64,000 nt of DNA from assembly GCA_000499405.2 (NCBI GenBank), contig HG738140.1, forward strand, positions 6,928,158-6,992,157. The letters run 5' to 3'. This document shows, piece after piece, positions 1 through 13,258 of the stretch (positions are counted from its first letter, which is position 1; each line of letters begins with the position of its first letter). Source of the stretch: Onchocerca volvulus. Lineage: Eukaryota > Nematoda > Chromadorea > Rhabditida > Onchocercidae. Below the pieces are notes generated by a model, which saw nothing but the letters and a program-made list of their open reading frames with translations, did no database searches and was not told the origin of the DNA. A program made the translations under genes and the position numbers.

Positions 1-3000
1 ATTCTTTTCCACCGTCAATATATTAAATCAATAATTAACTTACCACTGAAATGAAATACAAGAAGAGAAGAAATTTTTCTCGTGTTCGAGTCAGCATTAA
101 TTAAAATAATAGCCCATTTTCTCGATTATAAAATTGGAGATTAGCTCGAAGAGATTTGAATATACGATGGCATTTATTTTGTATCCATGGCGATGGTTAC
201 ATTCCTGAAATAACAGCATATTATCAACATCGAATCAAGCATTACGGGCCTCATCAAATATCACAAGCTATTGTGAAAATTTGTTAGATTTGAGTAATTA
301 GAAAGAAAAAAAATTGAAATAAATATTAGACTTGAATGAAATAAAATAGATTTGAATAGATAAATAGACTTGAATGGATGCCTAAATTAAAAATTAATTA
401 TTGCATTGAAATAATTAATGGCAATGTTAGGCAAAACATTATTAATATTGCTGTTGATTGTCTAATTTTCAAAACTAATTTTTATAATTATTTTTGCTCA
501 AAGAAGAACTTTTGATTGTAAAAATCATTTTTAATTTAAATTCGACTTAATCAGTGTTGCTACTATGATAACATCAACAAACTAGTTATGAATAATAAAA
601 TCACAAATATTTTGATTTTGCTAAGATTTGAAGGAATAATTTAATTGAAAATGAAATATAAATATTCATATTTTATTTTCTCATTTAGCAATCATGATTT
701 TAATTCACTTTTATGTCTTCCAGTTATCCAAATTGAATTTCACTTTTTTCGTACTCATTTTGCCTCTCCTTCTAATTTTTAAATAACAAATAAAATTTTT
801 ACTTATAATTTTACTTCTTTTTCTACAATCAAATAATTATTTTCTCTGTTGCAATTTTCTTTTTTTTTTTTTTTTTATTAAAGAGAAACTAACACATTGA
901 ATCTTTATGGTATATGTTTTTTGTTTGAAATAAAAATTCTTGCAAAAATGCAAATAAAAAAATAAAGCCTTGGAAAAGGAAAAAAAAGAATTCTCGAACA
1001 ATTTTACTAATTGATTATTTCTGAAGAATACGAAAAATTTGATCAAATCAGCAAAGAAATTTTTTAGAATCAAAATGTAAGATTGTTGTGGATGATAAGT
1101 TTTCGTTTTTTTAAATGAAAATTTTTGGGAGTATTTTTTTATTTTCTAAAATTTGTATGATTTGTTTGATAGCGAAAGCTATGAATCATTGCAAAATGTA
1201 AATGTTTAAGAGGTTGTTTTATAATTTAAAAAAAAAGATTTCAAAAAAAAAGTAATGAAAACGAAAGGGTTGTGAGCAATAAATTAAACACCGAAACGAA
1301 TAATGTATGATCCTTACCATAATCGTAAGGCTTTTTCCAATTGCCTGTTTATTAATTGTTTTTCGTACTTTAATCGTTTTTTCGTACTTTTTTGATTTGT
1401 AAATTTATTCCATAAATTTCTATTAAAATATTGTAAGTTTTCGTTTTTTTCCTCATTTTACTTTTTTTTTTTAAGCTTTATCTCAAAAGTTCAACATTTT
1501 TACTTTTTAGAAATAAGAAAATTCTCTTAATATTTAAATGTTTCATTTTATTTCTTATAAAAAATTTCAATAAATAAAAAAGTTATCAATGGAATAAGAA
1601 ATATGAAATTGAACATGGAAATTTGAAATGATAAATTGATTACATAAAGGATTATTATGTAAAAATAACAAATTATTATGCAATAATCTCATTATTATAT
1701 CATTATATTATCAAATAGCTATTATTGCGATAAATATAAAAATTTAACAATTCCATTAAATGCAAATATTCATGTTAACAAGAAAGAATTCTTCTGTACA
1801 AAAATTTGAATGAAACTCATTAAATTTTACAATTTAACAAATTATTGTGGAATAGTTTCATGATCATAGCATTAAATCACTAAATTGCAATTATTGCGAT
1901 TAATATAAAAATTTAATAATCATCAAATGAAAACAATCATATCAATGAAAGAAAAAGTTTTTTTTTTGAATAAATTTGAATGAAAATCTTTACTTTTGAT
2001 GAATTTTTCAAAACTTTTATTTTCAGTTTATGAAAACGAAAGAATGCTTGGATCAAATGAAAGGAAATTATGAGAAATAGCAAAGAAAAATTAGAAAAAA
2101 AAGGTTTTCTGGGCAATATGCCTGAATTGTTGCACCAATGGAAATGGAATTTTGAAAGATTGCATTAATCGATACAAGGCGGTACGAATGGCCAATATAA
2201 TATTACGGCCTTGAGGCTACAATTGGCTTAGAGTATTAGTTGGAATTGAAGATTAAAGTTTAGTTACAATTTCCTGATATATTAGAAAATATATTAGCAC
2301 TGAAAAGGCGATAATGAGAAAAGAAGGTAATGCTAGGAAATTCTAGAAGGTAAGAAACAATTCGTTTTGTTCGTTTTAGTAATTTATCAAAAAATTTGAT
2401 GAATAGTATTAGTATGAATAATTGAAAAGAAATAAATAGTAGAATTTTTTTTCTAATTTGAAAAATTAACCAGAAAAAAAATTCAGTTATTAAAGAAGTT
2501 GACATTAAAATAGATGTGAAATAAAATACAATATTATTATCTTTACAAAGTTATTGGAAACTTATTTTCAGTAATCGACTATTCTTATTCATATTTTGCC
2601 CCATAATTAATTCAATATTTTAAAGTTAAGATATTTCGTTGCTAATTCAATAAATTAATATATCTCGATAATTTGTTATTTAAAATTAAATAACTGATCT
2701 ATAATGTAATAGTTTGAAATATTTTACATGTTAATTATATTTACTGAATGTTTGATTTGATAAAGACTTCTGATAAATTTTTATAACTGAAAAAAAAATG
2801 GAACTTCTTCACAAAATATCAATATTTTGTTTAAAATTTTCACCAACGTAGACTAAGATTAAAAGGAAATTATACCTTAAAATCTAATTTGCTGTCCGAT
2901 AATTAGCAATTACAATTTAATTATTAATTTCTGATCGGTTTCAATTAATAAATATGTGTTTAGAGAGTAGAAATGATGCCTGGATTAAAATAAATTAATA

Positions 3001-6000
3001 TCAGTAGTAAAATATCATCAGTTTTACAAATTATTGAAGTCTTTTCTTTAATTTCCAATTTAAATATTAATTCTTGAGTAAAATTCAGGCAAATAATAAT
3101 CAAAGCACTATGAAAGCCCTAACTCCAATTTCAGAAATATATATCAATTGTTTTTCGCTTTTTAAATCTAAATATATTTCCATGATTTAAAATTCTATTT
3201 TTATATCCAAAAAAACATTTAAGCAAAAAAAAAAAGAAAAAAAACAATTCATAAAATATAACAGCTGCATTTTATAATGCGATTGATGTTTTGAATACAA
3301 TCTTAAAATATTTTATGTTCATTACTTCTTGTTTCATTTTGCTATTTTTCTCATTCAAACATTCTGTAGCGTTTATTATTCCAACTGAATTAAATATGAA
3401 TTTTGAATTTTAAATTAACTTTTAAGATTAGCAATGATTTTATGGCAAAGAAGTTTCCTTTATATAAGCATCTTTTCAAAGCATTGAAACGAACAAGTGT
3501 AAACTTAATTATATTTTATTTAGGTACTAGTCTTTTAAATAGGTTTTTGGTAATGTTCAATGAATGATCGCAAACAAAATTAGTTCTCATCAAAAAAAAA
3601 AGAGGTCAAGGATTTTAAAACGAAACTTTGCTTTTTATATTAGCTTTCATTACTGTAATTTGTCTAATTTATACTATCACCTATATTTCGGGAATTGTCA
3701 TAAATAATAATTAGATATTAAAATCACGATATCAACGATAATGAAGTCAAAAATTTCGAAATGAATCTTATTTCACTAAATTCTTTACTCGTAAATTATT
3801 AGTAATATTAACTAGTTTACATAATTTCATATATAAATAATTCGTATTTGTATTTTCAAATTTTTATCATTCATTTTATTTTTAATATAAATTTTGAAAT
3901 TAAAAAACTCAAATGTGGAAATCGCAATAACTTCCGAGATATTATAACGTTGTGGCAAAATATGTAACGTAATTGGCTCAAGCCAAGCATTTAAACCTGA
4001 GCATTAAAAAAAAAAAAAAAGTATTGGAAATTTTCAAGTCATGCATAGAAAATGAGCATGTAAAGCTTTGAAAATTAGAAAAATCAATTAATACTCAATG
4101 ATAATTTATTTATGTATTTCGTTGAATAATAATTCATAAATAAAATTTAACATTTTATGTATTTTTTCCTTAATTTTTAGAAACATAAAGATTTAAATAA
4201 GTATTTGTTGGAATGTTTTTTCGGTTTTTCTTCATGATTTCTTTGAAATATTTCAGCTTTAAATTAATTCTGATAATATTTTAAAATGATTTTGTCAATT
4301 CAGATGAAACAAACAGTACGATTTCTTGAATATCTTTCATGTTTAACTTGAGGGACGCTATTTTGCTTGACGTATAGTAATCACATTGACATATAATCTC
4401 TTAGTCAAGAAAATATGCTAATAAGTGTTAAATAATTTTTAATTAAAATAATTAACAATCCCATAAATAAATTATTTTTAAAATATTCACTAATTATTGA
4501 TAATTTCAAAATTGATTGGAAATAATGGATAAAATAATTATATATACCAAATAATACAAGATTAAATTAGATTTGAATAAAAATAATAAATTGTGGAAAA
4601 AAGGAATATTTTACTCATACTTTGTACCATTATTATAATTTCTAAAAATGAGTATGGAATTTGGAACAAACTACTTTGCAATTTCTATGTTAATAAAATA
4701 TTTCTTTTGCATTTAATAATTTTGTAATTAAATTTAAGCGTTATTTAAATAGCAAATTCTGTTTTACAATAACTTTTCGGAATCATTTTAGCATCATTTA
4801 CAGTGCAATTATAATAATCATCTATAACTATTGCTGCAATTTGTATATTTAAAATGATATGAGTGAAAGGGATGAAATCCTTTACCTTCAGAGAATTTCT
4901 TTATTCCTTTTTAGTTCAAGTTCAAATATTTAAATCAAGATGATGATGATGATGATGCATTGCCGAATTATAACAATAATCATTATCATAGTAATAATAA
5001 TAATAATAAGAGCATTAAAAATGATAATTATATGTAGTGATCGATTAAAATTCAGCACCGGAAATACGGTTCATCATTTTATTCATCATTGGTATTAATC
5101 ACATGCATAAATTGTGACCCGTTTTAGAATAAATACGGGTGAAATTTTAATTGAAAATTGATCAGTTATTATTGTTATTACTACTAGTGGTAGCATTATT
5201 GTCAAATGATAGCATGAGAATAAATGATTGGTTATACAACGAAATAAATTAAAATATAATAGATTATGATTAAAAATGAGGAAATTTAGACAAGGATTTT
5301 ATCGTTATATTATTGAATGTATAATCATTTAAATTATAAGAAGATTGACGGAAAACACGCAAGATGTAGAATCTATAATTGAAAATATAAAATTGAAAAA
5401 GATGATGATTATGATGGGATGATAATGAAAAGGATGTTTACCCATTGAAAATGAAAATTATCCTTTTGTGAATTGAAGTGGAGTAGGAAATCTGATCAAA
5501 AGTTCAAAACATTTTATTAAATAGTCATTTGTAAAAGGAATAAGCATTACTTTAAATATATTTTTAAGTATTTCAAATCAAATTTGTATTTTAAATTTCT
5601 TCAAATGTTTTAAATTAAAACAAAAAAAAAGCAAAGTAAGCTAATTTTAAATTTTGTTTACATTATTTGCGATTAAAATGTATTGTACTGTAATACTTTT
5701 TGTTTGCAATGATTTTTTGCAAAAGATAATTAATCATCATAAATTTGGATTTTTTAATTAAAATGGAAATTAATTTATATTGTTCTTCATTAAATAAAAA
5801 ACAAACTGTTTATTAGCTATTCATACCTTTTTATTCATTTCTTTTTAACTTCTACATTAAGTACTGCTTATTTTATCATCAATATTAGATAATTCAATAA
5901 TAAATATAATTGAGATAATTTATTGCAAATTCTTCTCTAATTCTCAGGAATTTTTGAGTTTTATCAAATATAAATAATGATTTTAATCAGAAAAAAGTTC

Positions 6001-9000
6001 GTATGTGTTAAAAGGTGTAATATAATTTTCTTTGCTTTTTCTCGAAATTTTATTTTAACATCTGTCTTGTTGTTTTCATTGCGCCTAATTTGCCAAATTT
6101 CCATAAAATATATGTAGAACGGAAGGAAAATATTAACAGACAATTTCTGTTTGCAACTAAATATTACTTTACAAAAAGTTCTTCAAAATGAGAAAATTAA
6201 AAAAATTCATATTATGCTTCTTTTTTATTTTTTTAATAGTTTTCTTTTACAAGCACAAAAACTATCATATAACAAAATTTCGATATAGATAAATTGAAAA
6301 AAGTGAATACACGAACAGATGGACTACTTTTTTTTTATCCGCCAAATTTTTTTATCCGGAAATTTTATCCGTCAATTTCTATTCCAGAATTGAAAAAAGG
6401 AAATATCACAATAATCGTTAGCAGTTTACTAAAAATAAAAAATCACGTATAAAGTAAAAATTTTTTGAAAATAAAAACTACAAATTAAAGGATGGTTTTA
6501 AAATATTTCACTTTTTTGCACAAATTTTTCGCCGAAAAATACTGTCACACAGAAAATATCGTTCATTACTTGGCGTTGCAAATATTTTGTATGTTTTTTA
6601 TCAGTATTTTTTCTGTAGCAGTAAACGCAAGTTAAACGTTATCAACATTATCATGTCACGTGAACCAAATTTCACATGCCAAAAGTATTTTAAAAGTTAT
6701 TTTAAGAATTTTAACGTTAATATGAAAACGATACATTGTATTCTAATGCTTTGATTGCTTCTTTTTCTGTTAATTAATTTTTTCTACTTATAACAAACGT
6801 GCCGTTTAATTAAATTTTCGCTCTTGCAACACACGTCATAGTATGTGTATTTGCTAAAAGTTGTGAAAGTACTCCAATCAAAGTACTTTTTCGAGTAATT
6901 TATTTTAATTGGAGTACTTTCATAGCTTACTAGAATTTGTGAAAGTGCTTCAATTAAAGCGAACAAATATCCTCAAAAAATGATTCACAAAAAAATAATT
7001 TTCCATGTTTAAATAATTTAAATTCGATTGAATTTAAGCGAAGGAAAAAAACTAATTTTCAGTTGTTGTTATAATATTGTTATTAGGAAGAAATGAGCCT
7101 GGAAATGAACAGGATAGATGTTTAGGTTTTGAGAAGTCAAGTTAAATGGTCAAAACCGGATATTTTATGGATTTGTCACAAAATGTTCAGAGGCGGAGTT
7201 GACCGGATGTCATCGACCGTTGTGCAATGAATCATTGCTAATTGTGCCAGTATCGAAGTAAACTGTAAATGATTGGAGCATTTAAATTTTGTAATTTAAA
7301 ATTTGACTCAGTACTTGGAGGAAAATACTTCAAACTTTTATTTGCAGTTGAAAATCCTTTTTGTTCGTTTTTATCATTTAGATAAGATCAAAAATAACAA
7401 TTTTTTCGTATGATTTATTCAAGAATTGAAAATATAAGTTGAAATTAATTGGCAAATTTTTATGCTAGAAATTATTTCATTACTTAATTTATTTTTATTT
7501 ATGTTATCATTATACAAAACTATTTTATTTATCAACTTCAGGATGTATGAAACTGATTTTACTTCTATTCCTTTTGCATAATTCAATCACTTCATTATAG
7601 TATTTTGATAATGTTATCATGATTTTGTTATATTATATTGAACAAGATAAAAATAAAAATTGGAAAGTCTTTTTTTTCTTGAAAAATATGCAATTTTTAT
7701 AGTTGAATGAAAAATTGTGAAAAAAATGTAAAATTGAAGAAAAAAGTGAAATTGAAGAAAAAAATTTTGAAAAAATAAATAAATTTTAACTTTAAATTTT
7801 ATATATCTGTCTATATATAAAGTTAAACACAGCTCGTTTTCATTAAATTTTTCATCAGACAAAAATCATTTAATTAGGAGGAATATGTTCATTTTGTTGA
7901 TTATTTGTTTATAGTAATCAGTGCATTTAAATTTCAAAGATTAGCATTACTTGAAAGAAAAGTTTCAGAAATCAATAATATTCAAAAAATGAAACACTGT
8001 TAATTCGTATATGTTTTCAATAAGTAATTATGTTTGTGACATCCCACAAATATGTTTATTTTTTCATATTTCATAATTACTGAATAAGAAAGAAGACAAA
8101 AAAAAAAAAAGTGATCGTCAAAAATAATCAAAATGTATTTCAAATTTGAACGCAAAAGGTATGACTTAAAAATTAATGCTTAATTAATTCTTGATGTATG
8201 TATCATTTGATTAGTTCCGACAAGAATACAACATCTATAAATTACTAATAAGCGAGATACCATTCAATATTTTTAGTACATCTTTTGATTTTTTTTTCCA
8301 CAAATGTTTGCAAATGGATATTTTTCTTTAATTATTATAATTAAAATCTAAAATATCATAAAAATCGTCTACTTACTAACAGATGCGAGCATTCCACATG
8401 TTTTAGATTTTGCTTCTAACAATTCCTTTCGTTTTCTTGTCCTATTGGATCAGTTGAAAAGTTCGAGAATCACCTAAGTTTATCTAATTATATTTTTAAA
8501 TGCCAATAGTATTGTAATTATTAATCATTAAATGAAATAGCAGTAGTTATTATTTATACTCATCATTTTAGATTCATTCCATTAAAATTAATTTGCTGCA
8601 TTAAGACTAATACAATATTTTCACCGCACATTCTAACTTATCCATCACGTATCTGACCTTGAGGTCATGCTAATCTTGTTTATGTCAATTGGTCAGTATT
8701 TTCAGCCATATTCTTTTAATTCCGTTTTGATCTTAGAAGCTCAATTGATGTTATCAAACTAGTTTCGCATTTCTTTCTTTAGATTTCTTTGGAATTTCGT
8801 ACTGATATTGTAATTTTGATATTCTTATAAGTTATTTGAATCAAAAATTAAAGTTTTTCAGCTTTAAAAATTTATTCATACAAAAAAATATAAACTAAAT
8901 GTTTTTCTATACAAAATAATTTATGATTTAAGTAGGCTGTGCTCAAAAATAAAACGAATAAATCTGTGGAATTATGCAAACTTTATTACGATAAATATCG

Positions 9001-11100
9001 TAATTTTAAATTGTTTGGAATTTTTTGAATAAAACTTTTATTGAACTGCATCACTATTCATCATTATATATGTTATATGTTACTCCTTTCAATGCTTGGG
9101 ATAAATCTTAAAATTCGGAATAATTATAAATAGTTATAAATGAACATTATGTTTGATAGATATTTATGCTAATTTAAACTTATCAATCGAAATTTTAATG
9201 CATTTTGTAAAATTCTTGATTCAAACAACTCTTTAATATTGAATCATCATAAATTATTAACATCCATAATAGTAGTGAATATGTTACGGTTAATACATGA
9301 AGTTATCAACAATTAGTGAACTAAATTAGTTGAATGTTTTAATTGAGCAATTATAATTTCAGATGATAATTTGAATATTTATCATTAAATTCAGTGTTTC
9401 ATCATTGTTACGTTTTCATTATCATCCCCCTATTTCAGTTCATTTTTTTCAATTTCAAATTTAAAATAACTATTAAATTAAAAAAAAAATAATCGGGCTT
9501 TACAAGAGGTAAATAGGTACTCATTAAATGATGAAGTGGAAGTTTCAAATGTCCTTTTCTAAAACTGGTCAAAAAAATTTCAAATTTTAATTTGTGAAAT
9601 TATTTTAAAAGATTGAAACTTTTGTTTAAAATGATATAATAATGTCTCATGACATTTGATAAATGAAAAAGAAATGAAAAATTATGATATTCCAAAATTT
9701 TCACTTTGAAATATAGGAATGTAATGGTTTTCTTATTATTTCAGATAAATCATCACTAATTATTTCTGCAATTATGAATTTTTTAGCGTGAAGTGAAAAT
9801 TTTCAAGAGAAAAAATCTTTTCAAAATTAAAAAGCATCTGTACTGAAATTTAATTATTCATACATTATTTACAATTTTTAATCAATTTCCCATCCATTTA
9901 TTACTTTGTTTACATTTGCTTATGATTATTTCAATAGAACAAAAACAAATACATTAATAAACTAATATGAATATATGGAAAAAGTCAAATTTCATGGAAA
10001 AAAACAAAAAATTATCACTTGCTGGGCGGATAACTAATAATTGGCAATTATTTTTGCGACAAATGATATTCAAAACTGAAAATAATGATAAAATAATAAT
10101 AATTTCATTTTTTTCAAATACATTAATGCTAATTGTATATGCCATTATGTATATTATATGAGGACAAAAAAATATATAGGCCATATTTTGAAAACATAGC
10201 ATAGCGTAGGAATCAAAAAATCAATTTATGCGAGTCAAAAAAAAATGGCATTTCAGTAAATCTCGAAATATCTGAAAAAAATTTTTTTGAATACTCATAT
10301 TAATTTAGTACTCGTAATAACATTCAAACAAAATAGCAAATTTTAAGAAATATGTTAACTGTATTTTTATTTATAGTGTATTAGTCATATATCATAATTC
10401 ATATTAAATTATTTCGTCATAATTAGTATTAAATTGATTTTAATGAGATACACTAAACAAATATTCCATTATTTCCTTGATTTTAAATTTCAATTTCATC
10501 AACTATTTTCCATCCTTTTAATTTCTCAATTCATTTCTTGAATCTTTTACTAATTTTTACTACTCTATTCGTGCTTCTTTAATCGTTTAATTCTTACTGA
10601 TCCTATAATCTAACAAATATATTGAAATTTCATTTTATTTATTTTCCTTCTTTTTTTTTTGTTACGATTCTAAAAATTACCTCATTATCTGACCAATTCT
10701 TGTGTACATTTGTTCCTTCTAATCTATCTTTAAATAAAAATGTTCTGATTTAGTAACAAAAATACTAATGAGATTCATCTTTGCCTTCTTTTTTTTTCAT
10801 TTCATTTACCAATCTGTCTCGCCTAATATAATCGGAATTTTAATTTTGGCCAAGATTTGAACAATTTTTCTCAAGAAATTTTAATCGAATTAATTCAAAT
10901 ACAAAATTGTTTTACATGTTTATTAATGCTTAATTGGTAACTTAAGTATATTATAAATGGAATTCAATTAGAATAAATTTTAATGGAATTATAAAGCTTT
11001 GTAGTAGTATTATGCAATGATTTGTGATAGTTTTAAAATATTCTATTTGAATAATTCAATTAGTATGCTTTATTTTAGCACTTGTTACCTAAGAATGAGC
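1..11100. other. AT-rich gene-poor region upstream of the fusogen
   Basis: I see no supportable gene, tRNA or transposon here. The open frames are short, low-complexity and lack splice-compatible neighbours. The sequence is mostly A/T runs with small simple repeats, for example (GAT)n near 4940-4956 and (ATA)n near 4990-5008. Two patches are less AT-biased than their surroundings, about 2100-2235 and 7085-7275, but neither gives a convincing reading frame. Because the next gene downstream is a developmental fusogen on the + strand, part of this may be its 5' regulatory region. That is inference from position only. Confidence 0.6.
8654..8667. promoter_or_regulatory. Candidate nuclear-receptor site (FTZ-F1/NHR-25-like)
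   Basis: The 14 bases TGACCTTGAGGTCA contain two AGGTCA half-sites facing outward with a 2-bp spacer. The minus strand reads TCAAGGTCA, an exact match to the extended half-site known for the FTZ-F1/NR5 family (NHR-25 in worms). It lies about 2.6 kb upstream of the fusogen start codon. A 9-mer match can occur by chance in a window this size, but the second half-site makes it less trivial. Confidence 0.35.
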
Positions 11101-11239
11101 AGTTTTGGTCAACGATGATGCAACAATAACAACAATAACAGCCCGTGACATTAGTGTATTGAGAAGGTTATTATCAGTCGGGTATACTTAAGATCCACAA
11201 TCTACAAGGACAGCTCAGTGACCGCTAAGAACCCTTCAG

Positions 11240-13220
11240 ATGTCCATCAACAACATAAATTTCTATATTTTGTAAGTGAAAATACACTTAGCAGGTCATT
11301 CCAATGTCCACTTTCCATATTCAAACATCCTGCATCTTTTAATAGCAAACTTCTTATATGATATTTTGCCTAGAAGTAACTATGATTACAATTGCAATGT
11401 AAATGATTGAACAGAATCGGGAAAGTAAACTACGTGCTTTTCTTACAAAGAATCTGAATCCTATTATTCTTTCGTACCAGATGAAAGAAGAGCGAAAACG
11501 ATAGAGACGATGCCAGATAGATTAGAGATGAAGCAGTTAGAAGTGAAAAAAGAAAGACAATATTATTGAAATATCTTAAAAATTTTAATTTGTAATAGAA
11601 GATATTTATTTTTGTTTCAGAAAATTAAAACAATAAAAATTCATCGAATTTCAGAGATTAGAAATAAATAATTTTTGAATTATTTTTTTTGTTAAGGCAA
11701 ATTTATTATTCCAGAAGAATTTTATTTTAGTTTAATTTAAAAATAGCAAATGTTTTGAGAAATTTCTCAAATGAAATCATTGATGGAAATTTTATTTTAA
11801 TTTAATTATTTTTTTCTAAAAAACTAAAAATAAAGAAAAGAAAATCGATATTAATATCGGTTTTTAGATTGTTAACATCACTATGGAAGCAAATAATTTG
11901 TGGTACATTAACAAACGAGGTGCATTGTACTCGAATAATACCAATTCAGGGTAATGCATCAAATATGGATGAATCAGGAAAGCGAATTCAGGAAATCAGT
12001 ACAACTGTTGCTGATTTAACTCTTAAAGAAACACTATGTCTCAATTTCACGGTATATAAAAAAAAAAACTATTTTATAATTTCTCGATGTAATAAAAAAA
12101 AAAGAAAAAAAACTAAAAATTTTTGCAAAGATTCTCTAAAATTAAAAAAACAAAATTTATCAAACTTTGATATTTTTTAAGAGTTTATCAATTAAAAAAA
12201 TCATTTCAACTTTTCGAGTCAATTATTAAAAATCATGAAAAACATGAAAAAAATATAGGATGGAATGAGAACACAAATTCATACAATCGAATATGTTCGT
12301 ATGGAGCAACAATTTCCGATTTCTGCATCCTATAAATTTGGAATTCCACTAATTACAACAACGTGTATTTGTGATTGTGCTGGTGCTGAAGAGTATTGCA
12401 AAATAGACGATTATAAATATAAGTAATAATTTATATATATATTAAAATAAAATAATTTTTTTTTGAAACAATTAAAATCTTTTTCTAATTATTTCGAAAT
12501 TGTATGCATTAATGATGAATTAATTCGAATTTTTAATCATTTAAAGCTATTAGTTGTTAACTGATAAAAATAGTTTAAAATTAAAAATAGCATATATTAG
12601 AATGCAGAAATACAAAAATAACCTTATTTAATTTTTGTTTATCATATAACACATCTTAGAAGAAATGTGACTGTCCAAAAAATGAGGTCCGAAGCGATTC
12701 TGAAATACAAATCGATCGTCTAACTTTGGGATTGGTATAGGAACGAAATACCAGCCAAATTATCTAGTAGTTGTTTCCCTCGAAGTTTCCATCAGAATAG
12801 TTGGAAAACGTAATGAACCTGTTATATTCGGTAAAATTGAATTGAATTTTGCAGAAATTAAATTTAACTAAATTTTACATTTCAAACAAAAAAATATATA
12901 TATATTGGAAACAGGAATTGTACGAAGAGTTATGTTTGTTATCGGACATATCATGCCCATCAGTCAAGTAGCGGTTGTTTAATGTCATCGAAAAGTGAAG
13001 TTTGTTGTGAAGTGACAATCGAGCCATATGGGGTATTGCTTTATAAAATCATTCATTATCATTCCAAATTATTTATCAATTTCGATTTTTTATTTATTTG
13101 TCATAAATAAATTTTAAAAATTTATTTATGTAATCAACAAATAAAAAATCGAAGTGAATAAAAAAGTTGTATATATATATATTTTGTATATATATATATA
13201 TATATATATTTTGTATATTT

Positions 13221-13258
<38 letters not shown>

